Of a DNA stretch of 64,000 nt, positions 45,773-56,238 are shown in pieces. The position numbers and the translations under genes are program-made. Origin of the DNA: Sarocladium kiliense (taxonomy: Eukaryota; Ascomycota; Sordariomycetes; Hypocreales; Sarocladiaceae); the NCBI GenBank assembly GCA_030734395.1, contig JAUZTG010000013.1, positions 1 to 64,000 of the forward strand. The letters are read 5' to 3'. The notes below the pieces were generated by a model. That model saw only the letters and a program-made list of their open reading frames with translations. It was not told the origin of the DNA and ran no database searches. Position 1 is the stretch's first letter. The number at the start of each line of letters is the position of its first letter.

Positions 45773-48700
45773 ATGGGCAAGCTCATCCGCTTGGAGTTGT
45801 TTAGTACGTTGCGCAACGGAATGTGTCGCTTACCATCCTCTCTCTTATTCTAACGAATTGTAGACTTCAAGTCTTACAAGGGCCACCATACCCTCTTATT
45901 CGGCGATTCCTACTTCACCTCCATTATCGGCCCTAATGGATCTGGAAAGTCAAATTCGTGAGTCTTTCAGCTCCCCCCTCTTCACTTTCACCGGCCCCTC
46001 TAATCCTGACTCTTCAGTATGGATGCCATATCCTTCGTCCTTGGCATCAAGTCGTCGCATCTCCGATCCGCCCACCTCAAAGACCTTGTGTACCGCGGCC
46101 GAGTTCTCAAAACCTCAAAGATCAACGACGATGGCTCTGCCCAAGCCGCAAATGGCGCGGCCAATGGCATTGCTGATGACGACAAGGCTTCTCGCGGGGA
46201 CCCAAAGACCGCATGGGTCATGGCCGTCTACGAGGACGATGCTGGCGAGGAGCAGCGTTGGAAACGATCCATCACAAACCAGGGCGCTAGTGAATATCGC
46301 ATCAACGATCGTGTTGTGACCGCACAGCAGTACAACGAGTCCCTCGAGACGGAGAACATCCTCATCAAGGCCCGAAACTTCCTTGTGTTCCAGGGAGATG
46401 TTGAGGCTATTGCCTCCCAGTCCCCGCAAGATCTGACCCGACTCATCGAGCAGATCTCAGGCAGTCTCGAATACAAATCAGAATACGAAAGGCTCCAAGC
46501 AGAAGCTGAACAGGCTGCAGAGAATCAAAACTTCCAGCTCCACCGCAGACGTGGTATCAACTCCGAGATCAAGCAGTACAGAGAGCAGAAGAGGGAGGCA
46601 GATAACTTCCAGAAAAAGACCGATGACCGTGATGCTGCCATCGTCACTCACAGTTTATGGAAGCTGTATCACTACCAAAAGCTTATGGACGAGTCAACTG
46701 CGACAATCCAAGAGTACCAGGAGGAGATGAAGGAGCTCCGCCGCAATGTTGAGGCTTTCGAGCAAACCTTCGACGCCGCACGACGGGAGCACGCCACCAC
46801 TACACGTCAGGCATCAAGAATGGATCGGGACATCAAGAACAAGGAGAGGAGCATCGAAGACAAGGAAAATGCCCTTGTCCCGTTCGATGAGAAGGTTCAT
46901 GAATCGTCTCAACAGGTCGAGAAGCTCCAAGCCCAGATCCAGAGAGTCAGCAAGGAGAGAGATGATCAACTTGATGTGGTGGAAAAGGTCAAACGCGACA
47001 TTGCCAGTGTTGAGAAAGCCCAAGAGGTTTTCGAGAAGGACTACAAGGAGCAGATGAAGAAACAGGGTCGCGAGATCAGTGATGCTGACCGCCGCGAGTA
47101 CAACAGTCTTCGCGCCCAAGTTATGGCCAAAGCGGGCTCTAACTTGGCCAAGTTGGAGAACCTGGAGCGTCAGAGGAAAGCAGACGAGGTCACAGTGAGC
47201 AACCTTAAGGGCAAGGTCGACAGCATATCTGCCGCCATCGAAAAGACAGAAACGGAGCTGGCAGCTATTGATGAGAGACGACTAGCAACCGAAACCGCTT
47301 CCAACGACCTTACTAAGAGTATCGCCGCAAAGAAGAAGGAGTTCAACCAGCTGCAGTCAGAACGTGTACGGACAAGCCAGAAGCGTACCGAGCTCGAAGA
47401 GAAGCTCGAGGATGTCGCACGCAAGCTTAGAGAGGCTGATGACGGGCGGCGGCAAAATGACCGAGAAACTAGGATGAAGGAGATGGTTGTTGCCTTGAGG
47501 CGCATTTTCCCTGGTGTCCGAGGCCGCATCGGTGACCTCTGCACTCCCAAGCAGAAGAAATACGACGAGGCAGTCATTACTGCACTGGGTCGCGACTTCG
47601 ACTCTGTCATCGTCGATACTGAGAAGATTGGTGTCGAATGTGTTCAATACTTGAAGGAGCAGAGGTTTCAGCCCATGACCTTCATTCCCCTGGACAACAT
47701 CAAGGTCAATGCTGTCAACTCCGCCATCAAGGGCATCTCAGGTGCCAGGCTGACCATCGACACCATCAACTTCGACTCGTCCGTCGAGCGTGCCATGTCA
47801 TACGCTTGCGGATCCTCTGTGGTGTGCGACACTCTCGATGTTGCAAAGCAGATTTGCTACCAGAAGAAGATCCCCGTCAAGGCCGTGACTCTGGAAGGCT
47901 ACGTTATACACAAGGCTGGTCTGATGACTGGTGGACGAGGCCCCGAATCAAAAGGCACCAAGCGCAAGTTTGAGGAGGCTGACATCCAGAACCTTCAGCG
48001 GATAGCAACCAAGCTGAAGGACGAGATTGATCGGCTGCCCAAGGCTGAGCGCCGAGGCTCGCAAGAGGAGGCGCTGCAAAACGAGCTTGCTGGTCTCGAG
48101 CGTCGACTGACTGCTGTCAAAGATGAGCTGGCTGCGTTCAACAAGAACTACACCAGTAAGAAGAAGGAGCTAGACAGCTTTAAGAAGCAGCTTAAGGAAC
48201 TGCAACCAAAGTTTGATGAGCAGTCCAGCTCGCTGGATAGCACCCGCCAGACCGTGCAGTCGTTCAAAGACGCAATCGCTCGTGTCGAGGATAAGGTCTT
48301 CGCAGACTTCTGCCGGAAGCTTGGCTATAGTGACATCCGCGCTTACGATGCTTCTCAAGGCAAGCTGGAGCAAGAAGTCTCGGAGATGAGGAGTCAATAT
48401 GAAGGCCAGAAGCAGAAGTTGGAGAACAGACTGAAGTGGGAGCTCGAGCGTCTCTCTGATACCGAGAGGCGAATCAAGAGAATGCAAGACCAAGTTCGCT
48501 CTCTGAAGCAAGACATCAAGTCTTACAACAAGGAGAAGGCGGCGATCGAACAGGAAATGCGCGAAGAGCAGGACGAGTTGGAGGCCCTTCGAGAAACCCT
48601 GGAGGAGTTGAAGAGCGAACTCGCCGACAAAGTCCAAAAGGTCAACGAAGCCAGAGCCGAGCTGCAGAAGCGGAGCAAGGATATTGAGGCACGGCAGAAA

Positions 48701-49764
48701 GACATCGGAGCCCTGGAGACCACAGTTCAGAAGAACAGCGCCAGCAAGTCCGCGCTTTTGCGCAGGTGTCGCCTCGAACAAGTCCAGATTCCCTTGGTTG
48801 AGGGAACTCTGGATAATCTGCCAAACGAGGATGATCTGCTGCACCAGGATCCCGACGCAATGGACGTCGACGGTGAAGAAGATGACATGATGGACATCGC
48901 GCTGGATGACCATGGTATTGAGATCGACTACTCAGGCCTGGACGAGGATCTTAAGGATGTGAGTGTTTGTCCCCTCCAAATCGTTCAGAACGCGTGACTA
49001 ACTGTACAAAAGTCCGACGAACCCAGCGTCGAAACGACGCTGACCGACAAGATTGCTGCATTGACGACTGAACTGGAGAAGTTGAACCCGAATATGCGCG
49101 CCATGGAACGACTCGAAAGTGTAGAGACTCGACTCAAGCAAACCGACCAAGAATACGAGGACTCCAAGGCAGCGGCGCATGAAGCCAAGGAGGCGTTCAA
49201 CGACGTCAAGCAAAAGCGATACGACCTTTTCAACAAGGCCTTCACCCACATTCAGGAGCAGATCTCGAACGTGTACCGAGACCTCACGCGTTCAGATGTG
49301 TACCCGCTTGGTGGACAGGCCTATCTGGATATCGAGGAAGACACAGACATGCCGTACCTCTCAGGTATCAAGTACCACGCCATGCCACCGCTCAAGCGTT
49401 TCCGAGATATGGAGCACTTGTCTGGTGGTGAGAAGACCATGGCAGCGCTGGCGTTGCTGTTTGCCATCCACAGTTACCAGCCAAGTCCATTCTTCGTGCT
49501 CGACGAGGTGGATGCCGCGCTGGACAATGCCAATGTCGACAAGATCAAGAAATACATTCGTGAGCACGCCGGGCCGGGCATGCAGTTCATCGTCATCAGT
49601 CTGAAGACTGGGCTGTTCCAAGACAGTGAAAGCCTGGTCGGTGTGTACAGAGACCAGGAAGTAAACAGTTCAAGGACATTGACACTGGACGTGAGTATAC
49701 AAGCTCCCCACTCCGAATGAGACCAAGATGCTAACAAAAGTTGCAGTTGAGAAATTATGCTTAA
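45773..49764 (+). CDS. SMC1: Smc1 cohesin ATPase
   Basis: Core cohesin subunit that pairs with Smc3 and entraps sister chromatids. Five exons, 45773-45803 (31 nt), 45864-45957, 46018-48958, 49013-49690 and 49747-49764 (18 nt), encode 1253 aa, normal for Smc1. The head opens MGKLIRLELFNFKSYKG with Walker A GPNGSGKS at 33-40 and FLVFQGDVEAIA. Coiled coil 1 runs from about residue 170. The hinge follows PGVRGRIGDLC and includes GRDFDSVIVDTEKIGVECVQ and MTGGRGPESKGTKR. Coiled coil 2 ends near an acidic insert (DQDPDAMDVDGEEDDMMD-like). The C-terminal head has signature LSGGEK at 1158-1163 and Walker B FFVLDEVDAALDNANVDK with D1186. The protein ends TLDLRNYA through a six-codon last exon including the stop. 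All motifs are intact. Confidence 0.97.
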
Positions 49765-50799
49765 TGATTCGATGGAAAGGGCGATGCGATGGTTAGGGCG
49801 TGTAGGTCATTTCATGCGGGAATTGCTGTTGAGAGGCCACGTATTCTTCGCTGTTGGGCCGTCACGGAAGTTGGACGTAGTCCTTTGCAAACTTGTTTCT
49901 GTATATACTAGAGCTGGCGAAGCGTGAACTATGGATCGTTGTGAAGACAGCTGCATTCGTGGGTTGACCTTATTGATTGGAAGAGCCTCGCTGCTGATGA
50001 TTTGACGTGTGCGGAGGATGCTATTCTCGACGACACATGATCGATGTAAGAGTTTCCATAGACCCAAGCTTACCTAGCTTAGATGTGTACAGAGTTCTCG
50101 TGACATGAAAGCTGTGCCCTTTTACATATTCATCGCTGGGACTGTGACCATGAGGCTCTACCTGGAGGATCTGCCTGGCCCTTGGAGCAGCATGCCACAG
50201 GTGGCGCAGCCCACTTTCGGCTGGCAAGCTAGTCTAAGCTCCAGCTCCGTCGCAACTCTGAGCTCTGGGCTTGACTCCCGACTCTGCATCTTTCTTTCAA
50301 AAGGGCTTCGCCGTCACCCAACCTCCCGTCCGCGCTTTCGACGCTTCATCATTACCCTGCTTGGAGAGCCCATCGATCATAGGAGGCTTTTCTTTTCCGC
50401 TCGACCGCTTCCGCTCAACGCAGATCCTGCTTCCACTGAACATCCCTTCTGCGCTCTACTACTCGCTGGACCACGCTTGCGACGTCGATGCGCAACACAC
50501 CGGCAGCGAATGGGCCATGATACGATAGCCTTACAGAGGAGCGATAGCTGAGCCTGCGTCTTTCGCCTCTTCATCCTTGCCATATCGAACACCCGCCGTC
50601 GTCGTTGTGATTCGGGCGACACGGCACGAGCGCCTACAAACTCGTCATTGCGCGGTCTCACCTGGTGCCCGACAGCTGGCACAGCTGCCGTCAATTATCC
50701 CAGGACCCGAAAGCGCCTGAGTGTGCCTTCGAGTGTTAGAAGCGAGCTCGAAAGATCTTCCACATCAAATCTACTTGCTCAGCCAGCGGTGAAGCAATC
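49765..50799. other. intergenic, SMC1 3' side and TFA1 promoter/leader
   Basis: 1 kb with no recognised gene. Frames of 85-148 codons at 50105-50551 show no family features and are treated as leader DNA. Confidence 0.5.
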
Positions 50800-52191
50800 A
50801 TGGATCTCGCCGTGACTCTGGTGAAGACCGTGACAAGGGCATTCTACACGACGAGAGACATTCTCGTCATAGATGCCCTCATCTTGCACGAGACGTATGT
50901 CGACGCTCACAGTTGTTCCTGCACATTATGTGACGGCGTGCTGACTGACAACCAGGCTGCGAGATGACGATCTTGCCTACCTCATGTCTATCAACACGAA
51001 GGACCTGCACAAGATCTGTGGAAAACTGCGAGAGCACCGGCTCCTTACAGTGTACGCATCGCTTTTGCGCGGAGTTGAGAGTAGATCGTGGGGACTGATT
51101 TGATGCACAGACACACGCGAGCCGAGCACAGGGAGGGAAACCCACGACCAAGTAACCGTACATGGTACTATATCAACTATCAAGACACAATAGATGCCAT
51201 CAAATGGCGGGTGTACACGATAAGCGAGAGCGTGCAGGGCCCAAAGATTGCCGTAGAGGAAAAGAAGGAATACTTCTGCCCACGGTGCAAGGCTGAATGG
51301 ACCGCGATGGAAGTCCTCGACAATGCCGACGAAAGCGGGTTTCTATGCCATCGTTGCGGTTTCCTCTTGCAATACCAAGCAGAGCGCAATGCAGGCGGCC
51401 ATGAGAAGTCTACGAGGCTGAACCATCAGTTCAAGTTCATCAGCGAACTTCTCCCGAAAATCGACTCGGTTCGCATCCCCAAATGCGACTTCGACAGGGC
51501 GCTTGCTGTCGCACGCCCAGTTGAACGCGAGGCTACACACCAACGTGCAGCAACGATTGCTGTAGACCCGTCGGCCGGCCGGCCAATGGCAGTCAAAGGT
51601 CTCGCCAACTCGGGACCGCAGTCCATTGCTGTCAATATCTCGGCGGGCGATGGCCCGAGCGAGGCAGAAAAGGAAGCAGAACGGGCGCGCAAGGAACAGA
51701 TTGCGAAACAAAACGCACTTCCTGCATGGATGTCGCAGAGTACGGTCACTGGCGAATCCTTCAGCGGCGCGGGAGATAGTGGTATTGCCTCTAAAGCAAC
51801 GGCATTAAAGGAAGAGAATAAGGACCAGAATGGTTCAGGCATTATCGACAGCAACGCTAGTGCGCAGATCGATGACATTTTCGAGAAGCTCAAGGCTGAG
51901 CAAGCAGCTGAGCGACTGCGGGAGATGGAAGAGGAAGAAGATAGCGGATCCGAGGAGGAGGATGATGATGAGGAAGCTGAGTTTGAGAACGTCAAAGAGC
52001 TGGAGGCGGAATCGGACAAGCGGGATACCGCCACACCAAGCATCAAACGGGAGAAGTCAGAGGCGGTATCTCAGGAAGACAGCTCTGAAGAACGGCAGGC
52101 TAAGAGGGTCAAGGTTGAGCCCGATGTGAAGAAAGAGAGCAGCGACGAGGACGAAGATGACGAGGACGAGCTCGAATTTGAGGATGTGTAA
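50800..52191 (+). CDS. TFA1: TFIIE large (alpha) subunit
   Basis: General RNA polymerase II factor that recruits and stimulates TFIIH at the pre-initiation complex. Exons 50800-50894, 50956-51051 and 51111-52191 give 423 aa. The N-terminal winged helix begins MDLAVTLVKTVTRAFYTTRD and includes LAYLMSINTKDLHKICGKLR, HRLLTVHTRAEHRE and TWYYINYQDTIDAIKWRVY. A C4 zinc ribbon follows (C120, C123, C143, C146: CPRCKAEW and CHRCG). The middle contains an Asp/Glu-rich coiled region, AQIDDIFEKLKAEQAAERLR. The C-terminus is strongly acidic (GSEEEDDDEEAEF, DEDEDDEDELEFEDV), as in TFIIE-alpha. A run of ten A and seven AAGGC repeats lie in the 3' UTR. Confidence 0.95.
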
Positions 52192-52719
52192 GAACAAGGA
52201 TGAGGTTGAGGGCGTTGACGGATATCGCTTCTACCAGACTCAAAAAAAAAAGGGCGAAACTGGGCAAGGCAAGGCAAGGCAAGGCAAGGCAAGGCAAGGC
52301 AGGGCAATGCTTGGATGAGATACCATAGATTTTACAAGACAAAGCAACATGCTTGTGCCTCCAAAGGCGTAAAGGATATTTTCTTGAGCTGCTCCCTGCT
52401 TCTGAATCCGGTCTGAGGATGACAATGCTCCCCATTACAGAAAAGCGCATGGCCATGGTCGATTGGGCTGTGGTGTGGTGTCTGAAGCAGCGTAGAAACC
52501 AGCCAGACTGGTGACGTCGTGGGGGAAGTAGTGGTAAGACGGGCCAACATCTCCGCGACTTGCACGCGCTCACCTCACTCATCCAGCATCCCGTTAAGCG
52601 AAAACAAAACCACCAATGGATCGTCAAGGCGTGTTGCCATCACCAAACCGGTCCTGGCGCTGAGCCAGGAAAAAATGACTTGAACGAAGCATACTACCCA
52701 CACGACGAGTGCCTCAATC
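52192..52719. other. TFA1 3' side and POL4 promoter
   Basis: 528 bp between same-strand genes. Contains A10 at 52241-52250 and the AAGGC repeat. No gene was recognised. Confidence 0.6.
52266..52300 (+). repeat. pentanucleotide microsatellite (AAGGC)7
   Basis: Seven exact AAGGC units, followed by one altered unit (AGGGC), 75 bp after the TFA1 stop codon. Confidence 0.95.
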
Positions 52720-54546
52720 ATGCCTCTCGAGTTCCCACCCATCTTCCTCCTCCCGGCTCATCTCCAACCAGAACAGCTGCTGGAGGTGGAAGAGAAGATC
52801 CCGTCGCTGACGTATGATATTCACGAGGCTGAGATTGTGCTGGGGCGCGTGTCGAAACCGGAAAGGGCGCGGTTTGAACTTCGGCGGGCGAAGCTTGAGA
52901 CAGAGCCGGTTGAGCGCCTGGCTGTTGAGGTGGCAGACGATGAAGATGATGATGATGCGCCGTCTCCGAAGAGGCGGAAGTTGGACTCGGGAGGATCGGT
53001 TGAAGGATATAAACCTTCTACAGTCAAGGTTCTGAAGCTGCAATGGCTGGATGATTCCCTGGAGGAGGGTACCGTGCTTCCCATTGATGAATACCTTGTA
53101 TATGAAGGAGTTATAAGCGCAAAAGCTGAGACTCCGCAAACTTCACCAAAAGGCAAAGGCATCCTGGAGCGAGCAGCAGCAGCAGCAGCCAACACATCTC
53201 CAAAATCCTCACGACGATACGGCACAGAGCGGCCAGAGCAGCATTCACAAAACCATCGTCCAGCTCTCCTGCACGAGTCAACGTCAGATCATGATGTCTC
53301 GCTCCCTCCGATCCCTGATTTCCTTCATACGACGTACTCGTGTCAGAGACCGACATTCGTCAACCCGCCTAATGGCGACTTTGTCGAGGAGCTTAAGCAG
53401 GTTCGGACACTGCGCTTGCTTCAGGGTGACCAGATTGGTGTGAGGGCTTATTCTACGTCAATAGCTACATTGGCGGCGTATCCTTATCCTTTACAGAACG
53501 CTGCAGGTTTGTGTCCATTTGATCGCAGAACTATGTGTTGAGCATTGACTGACCTGGGGAAGCAGAGGTCGCGAGGCTTCCTGGTTGCGGTAGTAAAATT
53601 GCCATACTGTGGGAGCAGTGGAAGGAGACTGGAACGCTGCAGGAGGTGCAGGACGCGGCAAATGATGAGAAGTTGTCAGTGTTGCAGACCTTTTACAACA
53701 TTTGGGGCGTGGGCGATACGACGGCTCGCGAGTTCTATAAGAAAGGTGAGTCTCTACATGCAGAAGCCATACAGCCATACCAAGCTGACTGTGAGTGAAG
53801 GCTGGCGAGATCAAGACGATCTGACGGAATACGCATGGGGATCTCTAAGTCGAGTGCAGCAAATCGGCCTCAAGTACTACGACGAGCTTCTCCTCAAGAT
53901 CCCGCGCTCAGAAGTCGAGTCCATTGCAGCCACGATCCTTGCCTCCGCACACGGCCTCGACCCAGACTACCAAATGACCATCGTCGGGGGCTACAGACGA
54001 GGCAAAGAACAAAGCGGCGACGTCGACGTGATCCTCAGCCACCCCTCCGAAGAGAAAACCTACAACCTCGTGAAGAAGCTGGCGCTCCGCTTAGAAAAGT
54101 CCGGGCACATCAAATGGGTTCTCAGCCTCAGCACAAAGAACAGCGAGCGTGGCCAACGACCCCTCCCCTGGCGCGGCGAAGGCGGCCGCGGCTCCGGCTT
54201 CGACACACTCGACAAAGCGCTCGTCGTCTGGAAAGACCCAGCACATGAGTCCTCACCACACCGTCGCGTCGACATCATCATCAGTCCATGGCGGACCGTC
54301 GGGTGTGCCGTGCTAGGCTGGAGCGGGGGCACGACTTTCCAGCGTGATCTACGACGGTACTGCAAGAAGGAGAAGAATCTGAAGTTTGATAGTAGCGGGA
54401 TCCGGAGTCGGGCGGATGGGGCGTGGGTTGATTTCGAGGAGGGGGATGGGGATGGGAGGGCGTTGGATATGGAGGAGGCGGAGAGGAGGGTGTTTCGCGG
54501 GTTGGAGCTGGAGTATCGGCCGCCTGAGGAGCGATGTACTGGTTGA
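52720..54546 (+). CDS. POL4: family X DNA polymerase (Pol4 / Pol mu-lambda type)
   Basis: Gap-filling polymerase expected to act in end joining and base-excision repair. Exons 52720-53506, 53566-53745 and 53801-54546 give 570 aa. The N-terminal roughly 130 residues look like a BRCT domain (FPPIFLLPAHLQPEQLLEVE, TVKVLKLQWLDDSLEEGTVL) split by an acidic/basic insert. The 8-kDa and helix-hairpin-helix part follows (ARLPGCGSKIAILWEQWKET, FYNIWGVGDTTAREFYKKGW). The palm has GGYRRGKEQSGDVDVILSHP with metal ligands D396 and D398, and RRVDIIISPW with D480. The thumb is LGWSGGTTFQRDLRRYCKKE with the usual SGGxxFxRxLR pattern, and the protein ends near YRPPEER. The ATG overlaps no other frame and directly precedes the BRCT-like segment. 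Confidence 0.93.
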
Positions 54547-54779
54547 GGAGGAGCCGACTTTCCGGCAATCAGCGGTTCGCGTCCTGGTTCAACTTGCGCA
54601 GCCAGCGAAGGCAGTAGGTTCCCCCAGTAGCCTTCCCATTATGCGTGGACATCCATTTCCCCCTGCCCAGGTATTGCCAGGAGCTTTGCTTCTTGCCGCT
54701 TGCCGCAATGTCCAGCAATCCCAGTGTCTCCCATCTCCCGTTTCCCGCCCTGCTGGTGTCGGTTGGCAATAACAAGAAC

Positions 54780-54845
54780 AACAGCAGAAGAACAGCAGAA
54801 GAACAGCAGAAGAACAGCAGAAGAACAGCAGAAGAACAGCAGAAG
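54780..54845 (+). repeat. 11-bp tandem repeat AACAGCAGAAG, six exact copies
   Basis: Six exact units at 54780-54845. Because 11 is not a multiple of three, each unit shifts frame and all three plus-strand frames stay open through it with related Gln/Ser/Arg/Glu-rich peptides. Confidence 0.95.
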
Positions 54846-54874
54846 AAGCAGCAGCAACAACACCAACAACGACG

Positions 54875-55312
54875 ATGGTCTTGTAAGTGCTCCTTATCGT
54901 ACTGCTTAATATTTATCATATGCTATACTAACTCTTATATATAGCCTTTATCAAACCAACAACACCACCACCGCCACCACTACTACCACCATCCGCCCTC
55001 GTTGCGGCTCCCCGTCGCAGATCCCCGTCCCGACGAGCCGCCACACTGCCGCCCAGGCCCGAACAGTAAGTATATATAGGCTCTACTCTATATAGTCTAT
55101 AGCGCATACACCATGGCTAACTATTCGGCTTCTCCTTAATAGATTAGTGGCAACCAGAGAGAGGGGCTGCGGCAGGTGAAGTGCGTGGAGGAGGTGGTGA
55201 TGTACCAAGCAGGTATTTAGGGAATAGTCCTGCTTGGTATCCCCCTCGAGGCGGCCCTGGAAAGCCTGGCGTCGGTCCTAATGAAGGTCGTCTAAAGAAG
55301 AAAGGGTCTTAA
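54875..55312 (+). CDS. possible small spliced gene (97 aa), speculative
   Basis: Two good intron-like segments stand here. 54883-54944 has donor GTAAGT, branch ACTAAC and end TATATAG. 55066-55147 has donor GTAAGT, branch GCTAAC and end ATTAG, with an alternative end at 55142. Exons 54875-54882, 54945-55065 and 55148-55312 add to 98 codons including the stop, beginning MVFLYQTNNTTT and ending GVGPNEGRLKKKGS. The middle exon is open in more than one frame and the sequence is low complexity, so the frame and start are uncertain; the coding start could lie upstream, inside the 11-bp repeat. No family was recognised. The splice signals are the main evidence. Confidence 0.3.
55203..55239. repeat. 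perfect 11-bp inverted repeat (hairpin)
   Basis: TACCAAGCAGG at 55203-55213 pairs exactly with CCTGCTTGGTA at 55229-55239 across a 15-nt AT-rich loop. It lies inside the last exon of the speculative small gene. Confidence 0.9.
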
Positions 55313-55414
55313 ATATGATTATCAACATTAATTAACAAGAGAGTGTGTTTCCCTCCGTAAAATTCGCCGTCCGTCCGCCTAGTCGTCTGCTAATTTCTCT
55401 ATAGTGAACTAAAT

Positions 55415-55417
<3 letters not shown>

Positions 55418-55446
<29 letters not shown>
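55418..55446 (+). repeat. 29-A homopolymer tract
   Basis: Uninterrupted run of A. It could be the tail of a retroposed sequence on the plus strand or a simple repeat. No target-site duplication was found to decide. Confidence 0.9.
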
Positions 55447-55449
<3 letters not shown>

Positions 55450-55536
55450 GACCCTTTTGTTTCCTAAGATAAAGAGGTATTATAGGAACTGATTTGCCAT
55501 ATTTGAGTTCCTAGATAGCTAAAGCCACAACTATTA

Positions 55537-56238
55537 CTATTTACTTGAAGATGACGTGGTAAGAATCCTTGCCCGTGGTCTAACCGTTAGCGATGCCCTT
55601 GGCCATGGCCACCATCCCTCCATTGTCCTCCCAGGTAATATCTTGTTTAAGTTGATCTCAGGATAGCGCCTATCATATAGATATACCTCCTCATTGCTTT
55701 CCTCTTGTCCCGCGCTGGGTTCCGCAGTGACACTATCAACGTCGCTAACAGAAAGATCATTAATCCTGAAGCTGGCGACTTCTGGGTCCACGACTCCCTG
55801 ACGTCCATATATAACAAGGATAGCCTTCCATAATGGAAAGTCAAGGTGGTCCAAGTCACGAAGGGTGATAACCCGCGTCCAGCACCACCCATTAGGTTCA
55901 ACGTACTCCCAGCGGAACTTGCATGCTGTTGCGTTGGCCGCGTCCCAGTAAAAGCCCTCCCTCATGAGTGTGGAAAGGTCCCTTGTGACAACCCGTAGAC
56001 TGGCGTGAAGTGAGTTTCCCTCCATCCGTGACCTGCCATATGGAATTAGGACCATATTCACCAGCCAGGTTTTCGGGAAGACTGAGTCTTTTACAGCCGC
56101 CCCGGTGTCGTCTTCGTTGGTCTCGGCGTAAAGCGGAGGGTCACAGCCATCTGCGTCGTGGCCTAGGTCCGGTGAGGACATCGGCGGCGCAGAGCGCTTT
56201 TCGACCTCTTTTCTGTCTGTTGTTGACCAGAATAGCAT
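55537..56238 (-). CDS. orphan hypothetical protein
   Basis: Single-exon frame of 233 codons with an ATG start; not recognised. The N-terminus is acidic and polar, the middle has a dense aromatic stretch (REGFYWDAANATACKFRWEY, VEPNGWCWTRVITLRDLDHL, LDFPLWKAILVIYGRQGVVD) and the C-terminus is basic (RASLTVRPRARILTTSSSSK). No signal peptide or membrane segment is evident. It lies in an AT-richer patch next to a long A-tract and repeats, as expected of a lineage-specific gene or a transposon-carried fragment. The well-mixed amino-acid composition argues for a genuine past or present protein, but no intron or homology supports expression. Confidence 0.45.
   Translation of the reverse strand: MLFWSTTDRKEVEKRSAPPMSSPDLGHDADGCDPPLYAETNEDDTGAAVKDSVFPKTWLVNMVLIPYGRSRMEGNSLHASLRVVTRDLSTLMREGFYWDAANATACKFRWEYVEPNGWCWTRVITLRDLDHLDFPLWKAILVIYGRQGVVDPEVASFRINDLSVSDVDSVTAEPSAGQEESNEEVYLYDRRYPEINLNKILPGRTMEGWWPWPRASLTVRPRARILTTSSSSK

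Larger units (their letters stand above)
54547..55536. other. low-complexity accessory patch with intron-like segments
   Basis: Between POL4 and an orphan ORF. It holds an 11-bp tandem repeat, two segments with GTAAGT donors and CTAAC branch sites, an 11-bp hairpin, and a 29-A tract at 55418-55446. Composition shifts to AT-rich from about 54890. No known gene family was recognised. Confidence 0.5.

Noticed and set aside
48170..48913. 247-codon Leu-rich minus-strand ORF
   Set aside because: Antisense of the SMC1 coiled coil; Leu/Gln richness mirrors the Lys/Glu codons on the coding strand.
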